Origin: Hydrogenothermaceae bacterium
GTDB lineage: Bacteria > Aquificota > Aquificia > Aquificales > Hydrogenothermaceae
Direction: 5' to 3'
NCBI GenBank assembly: GCA_026984355.1
Contig: JALSSG010000226.1
Coordinates: forward strand, 1 to 7,869
DNA length: 7,869 nucleotides
Shown here: piece after piece, positions 5,999-7,869 of the stretch
Layout: each line of letters starts with the position of its first letter
How positions within the stretch are numbered: the stretch's first letter is position 1
Made by a program: the position numbers and the translations under genes
Notes under the pieces: model-generated
Told to the model about the DNA's origin: nothing
Database searches by the model: none
Seen by the model: the letters and a program-made list of their open reading frames with translations, nothing else

Positions 5999-6625
5999 AT
6001 GAAAGGAATTTTTATCACATTTGAGGGTATAGAAGGAGCAGGTAAATCTACACAGGCAAAAAAGCTGTATGAATTTCTAAAATCAAAAGACCATAAGGTT
6101 CTACTAACAAGAGAACCCGGAGGAACAAAAACAGGAAAGAAAATAAGAGAAATACTTCTAACACCTACAGATGAGATATTTCCACCATTTGCAGAGCTTT
6201 TTCTATATGAGGCAGATAGAAGTTTTCATATTGAAAATGTAATAAAACCTAATATAAATAGTGGATTTATAGTTATATGTGATAGATTTATAGATTCTAC
6301 CCTTGCTTATCAGGGATATGCAAGAGGACTTGATATAAAAATAGTTAAACAGCTAAACAATTTAGCAACAGGAGGTTTAAAACCTGACATTACGTTTTTA
6401 ATAGATATCCCAGTAGAAGAAGGTCTAAAGAGAATAAAAGAAAAAAGAGGTTTTGACAGGATAGAACAGGAAGATTTAGAGTTTCACAAAAGATTAAGAG
6501 AAGGATTTTTACATATAGCAAAAGAGGAAAAGGATAGAGTAGTTATTTTAAATGGTTTAAAAAGTGAAAAACAGATATTTAATCAGATTTTAAAAGTATT
6601 AAAAGAAAAATCTATCTTAAAATAA
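5999..6625 (+). CDS. tmk: Thymidylate kinase (dTMP kinase)
   Basis: Tmk phosphorylates dTMP to dTDP with ATP, an essential step of dTTP supply in the cytoplasm. The 208-residue product has normal length and all key motifs: P-loop GIEGAGKST (10-18), TREPGGT (37-43) in the dTMP site, CDRFIDSTLAYQG (94-106) containing the DR catalytic motif, and a lid segment KRGFDRIEQE (149-158) with the Arg seen in the bacterial type II enzymes. GGAG at 5990-5993 lies 5 nt before the ATG. It has its own promoter, shared back to back with tRNA-Ser. No hairpin terminator is visible after the stop; the next open frame begins 69 nt downstream and may be read from the same transcript. Confidence 0.96.
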   Translation: MKGIFITFEGIEGAGKSTQAKKLYEFLKSKDHKVLLTREPGGTKTGKKIREILLTPTDEIFPPFAELFLYEADRSFHIENVIKPNINSGFIVICDRFIDSTLAYQGYARGLDIKIVKQLNNLATGGLKPDITFLIDIPVEEGLKRIKEKRGFDRIEQEDLEFHKRLREGFLHIAKEEKDRVVILNGLKSEKQIFNQILKVLKEKSILK

Positions 6626-6683
6626 CATTCTCAAGAATTTCATACAAACTTTCGAAAATTTTCAAAAGAAATATTTATACCTT

Positions 6684-6687
6684 GAGG
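6684..6687 (+). promoter_or_regulatory. Ribosome binding site supporting a TTG start
   Basis: GAGG at 6684-6687 lies 7 nt before TTG at 6695. It supports this TTG as the start of the long open frame that follows, because the frame has a stop (TGA, 6683-6685) just upstream and no in-frame ATG at all. The 69-nt gap from tmk also holds a short perfect palindrome, GAAAATTTTC (6654-6663), of unknown meaning. Confidence 0.55.
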
Positions 6688-6694
6688 ATTATTA

Positions 6695-7869
6695 TTGATA
6701 AAAAATTTAGCATTAAATGGGCTTTTTAGCTTACAAACAAACCACAAAAAGAAAGGAAAAAAAGTAAGTACACCTTTTGACGAAATATTTTTTGCAGAAA
6801 ATAAAAAGCAGTTAAAAAATTTACATCAACCTAAACAAAAAAATACTAAGTTTGAAAATCTAAACACAAATAGGTATTTATTTAAGCATAATGACAAAAT
6901 AATAACCCACAGCAAAAGCAAAATCATATTAGATACACCAAGAACAATAAATCACTTTAGTAAAAATGAAAAACTTATAAAACAGAATATAAAGGGCAAA
7001 ATTTTATACTACAAACCTAAAAACAGTAAAAAAACAGCTGATAATTATCAAATACAACAAGCCTATTTAGAAAACAGAAAAATAAAAACAAAACCTGTAG
7101 ATACGAAAAAGAAACAACCTTTACCAAAGAGTAAATCAACAGTCTCTTTCTATAAAGAAAACTCAATTCCTCTCTTACAATACTTAAACACAAAAATACC
7201 TGTTTCACATTTTGTTTCTAAAAAAAGTTTTTCTGAAAGTCTTCCTGTAAACCAAAAAACATTAACTGTTCAATCAAAAAAAACTTCTATAAAATCTAAC
7301 AGCAAAAATCAGCTACCTAAAATAGAATTGCATAACATAGAAGAAAAATCTAAACAGGAAATTAAAAAAAACTTCTACAAAAGTAAAAACATATCTCAGG
7401 TAAATGTACAACAGATTTTTCCTCTAAAGGAACACAAAGAAGAAAGAAGTAAAAAAATTATCATAAATAGCAATATTAATAAACATATAACAGATACAAT
7501 CTTTACACAGCAGTATCCCCGTACAACAAGGAAACAAAATATAAAAAAGATAACATTGACAAAGACAGATAATAATATAAAAAACGCTACAGCTCAAAAA
7601 TCAAAACAAAAAACAGATAATCAAATAAACCTAAAAAGAGAATATACAGCCAAAAATGTGAGAACAAACAATAATATTGAAAAATATGATAACGATATAA
7701 ACCTTAATATAAAACAAAACAGCATAATTCTATCAATAAAAAAGGAAAATCCCCTTCAAATTCAAAACATAAATATACATAAACCTGCTCAGATACAGCA
7801 TATAAAAATAAAACCAGTTAAAACAGATAATCTAAATCTTAATTATAAAAAGACTATAGAAAACCCTGC
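6695..7869 (+). CDS. Lys/Asn-rich hydrophilic protein, TTG start, 3' partial; possibly FliK-like hook-length control protein
   Basis: From TTG at 6695 the frame runs without a stop for 391 codons and off the right edge. By codon reading it contains no internal Met, and no Cys or Trp; only three Gly; about 74 Lys (19%) and 49 Asn (12-13%). There is no signal peptide, membrane segment or recognisable fold. The start MIKNLALNGLFSLQ and a following STPFDEIFF (25-33) precede a long, probably disordered stretch. KTDN occurs three times (290, 306, 376). Such a low-complexity, Cys-free, unfolded N-terminal region is typical of FliK, the exported ruler that sets flagellar hook length, whose folded domain is C-terminal and would lie beyond the edge. 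That is inference from style only; another exported or surface protein is possible. No flagellar gene is visible to support it. Codon choice (AAA, ATA, AGA) matches its neighbours, so there is no sign of transfer. Coding status 0.85; FliK identity about 0.35. Confidence 0.6.
   Translation, partial: MIKNLALNGLFSLQTNHKKKGKKVSTPFDEIFFAENKKQLKNLHQPKQKNTKFENLNTNRYLFKHNDKIITHSKSKIILDTPRTINHFSKNEKLIKQNIKGKILYYKPKNSKKTADNYQIQQAYLENRKIKTKPVDTKKKQPLPKSKSTVSFYKENSIPLLQYLNTKIPVSHFVSKKSFSESLPVNQKTLTVQSKKTSIKSNSKNQLPKIELHNIEEKSKQEIKKNFYKSKNISQVNVQQIFPLKEHKEERSKKIIINSNINKHITDTIFTQQYPRTTRKQNIKKITLTKTDNNIKNATAQKSKQKTDNQINLKREYTAKNVRTNNNIEKYDNDINLNIKQNSIILSIKKENPLQIQNINIHKPAQIQHIKIKPVKTDNLNLNYKKTIENP

Noticed and set aside
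7017..7208. Minus-strand open frame of 63 codons with a hydrophobic peptide
   Set aside because: It is antisense to the long TTG-start frame at 6695-7869, which is open six times longer on the plus strand and has a ribosome binding site.
7565..7831. Three copies of ACAGATAAT as a possible DNA repeat
   Set aside because: Copies are only 9 bp, unevenly spaced (48 and 210 bp), and all encode TDN in the same frame of a low-complexity protein; this looks like biased composition, not a repeat array.

Overview
The window is AT-rich (by eye about 70% A+T), densely packed bacterial chromosome. Proteins are rich in Lys, Ile and Glu, and the tRNA stems are almost entirely G-C. This contrast between an AT-rich genome and a GC-rich tRNA suggests a thermophile. 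Together with the gene set, it fits a member of the Aquificota such as the Hydrogenothermaceae (Persephonella or Sulfurihydrogenibium type). That assignment is inference from composition and protein style, not a search result. I see no insertion sequence, prophage, CRISPR array, integrase or attachment site.

Layout. 1-305 (+): the C-terminal end of a CoxG-type SRPBCC protein, cut by the left edge. 302-2446 (-): a three-gene overlapping operon, transcribed aguB-like amidase, bioD, then a MocA/MobA-like nucleotidyltransferase; its last gene converges on coxG, and the two stop codons overlap. 2447-2511: a very short divergent promoter region. 2512-5837 (+): nicotinate phosphoribosyltransferase, a ZnuA-like metal-binding lipocalin-unrelated periplasmic protein (TroA superfamily) and glutamate 5-kinase, with gaps of 3 nt and an overlap of 4 nt. 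5841-5930 (-): tRNA-Ser(GCU), facing proB with 3 nt between them. 5931-5998: interleaved divergent promoters for the tRNA and for tmk. 5999-6625 (+): thymidylate kinase. 6695 to the right edge (+): a long open frame with a TTG start and no internal ATG. It is easily missed; it encodes a Lys/Asn-rich, Cys-, Trp- and Met-free hydrophilic protein, possibly the N-terminal part of a flagellar hook-length control (FliK-like) protein.

How the genes fit together. Most are housekeeping cofactor and metabolite genes: biotin (bioD), NAD salvage (pncB), molybdenum cofactor (MocA-like), proline (proB), polyamine (aguB) and dTTP (tmk). CoxG next to a MocA-like transferase is the signature of a molybdenum hydroxylase (CO dehydrogenase-like) locus that probably continues beyond the left edge. 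The items most worth a second look are the hidden TTG-start frame, the coxG/MocA pair, the orphan metal-binding protein inside the pncB-proB operon, and the proB/tRNA-Ser/tmk junction. I found no convincing evidence of a wholly new system.
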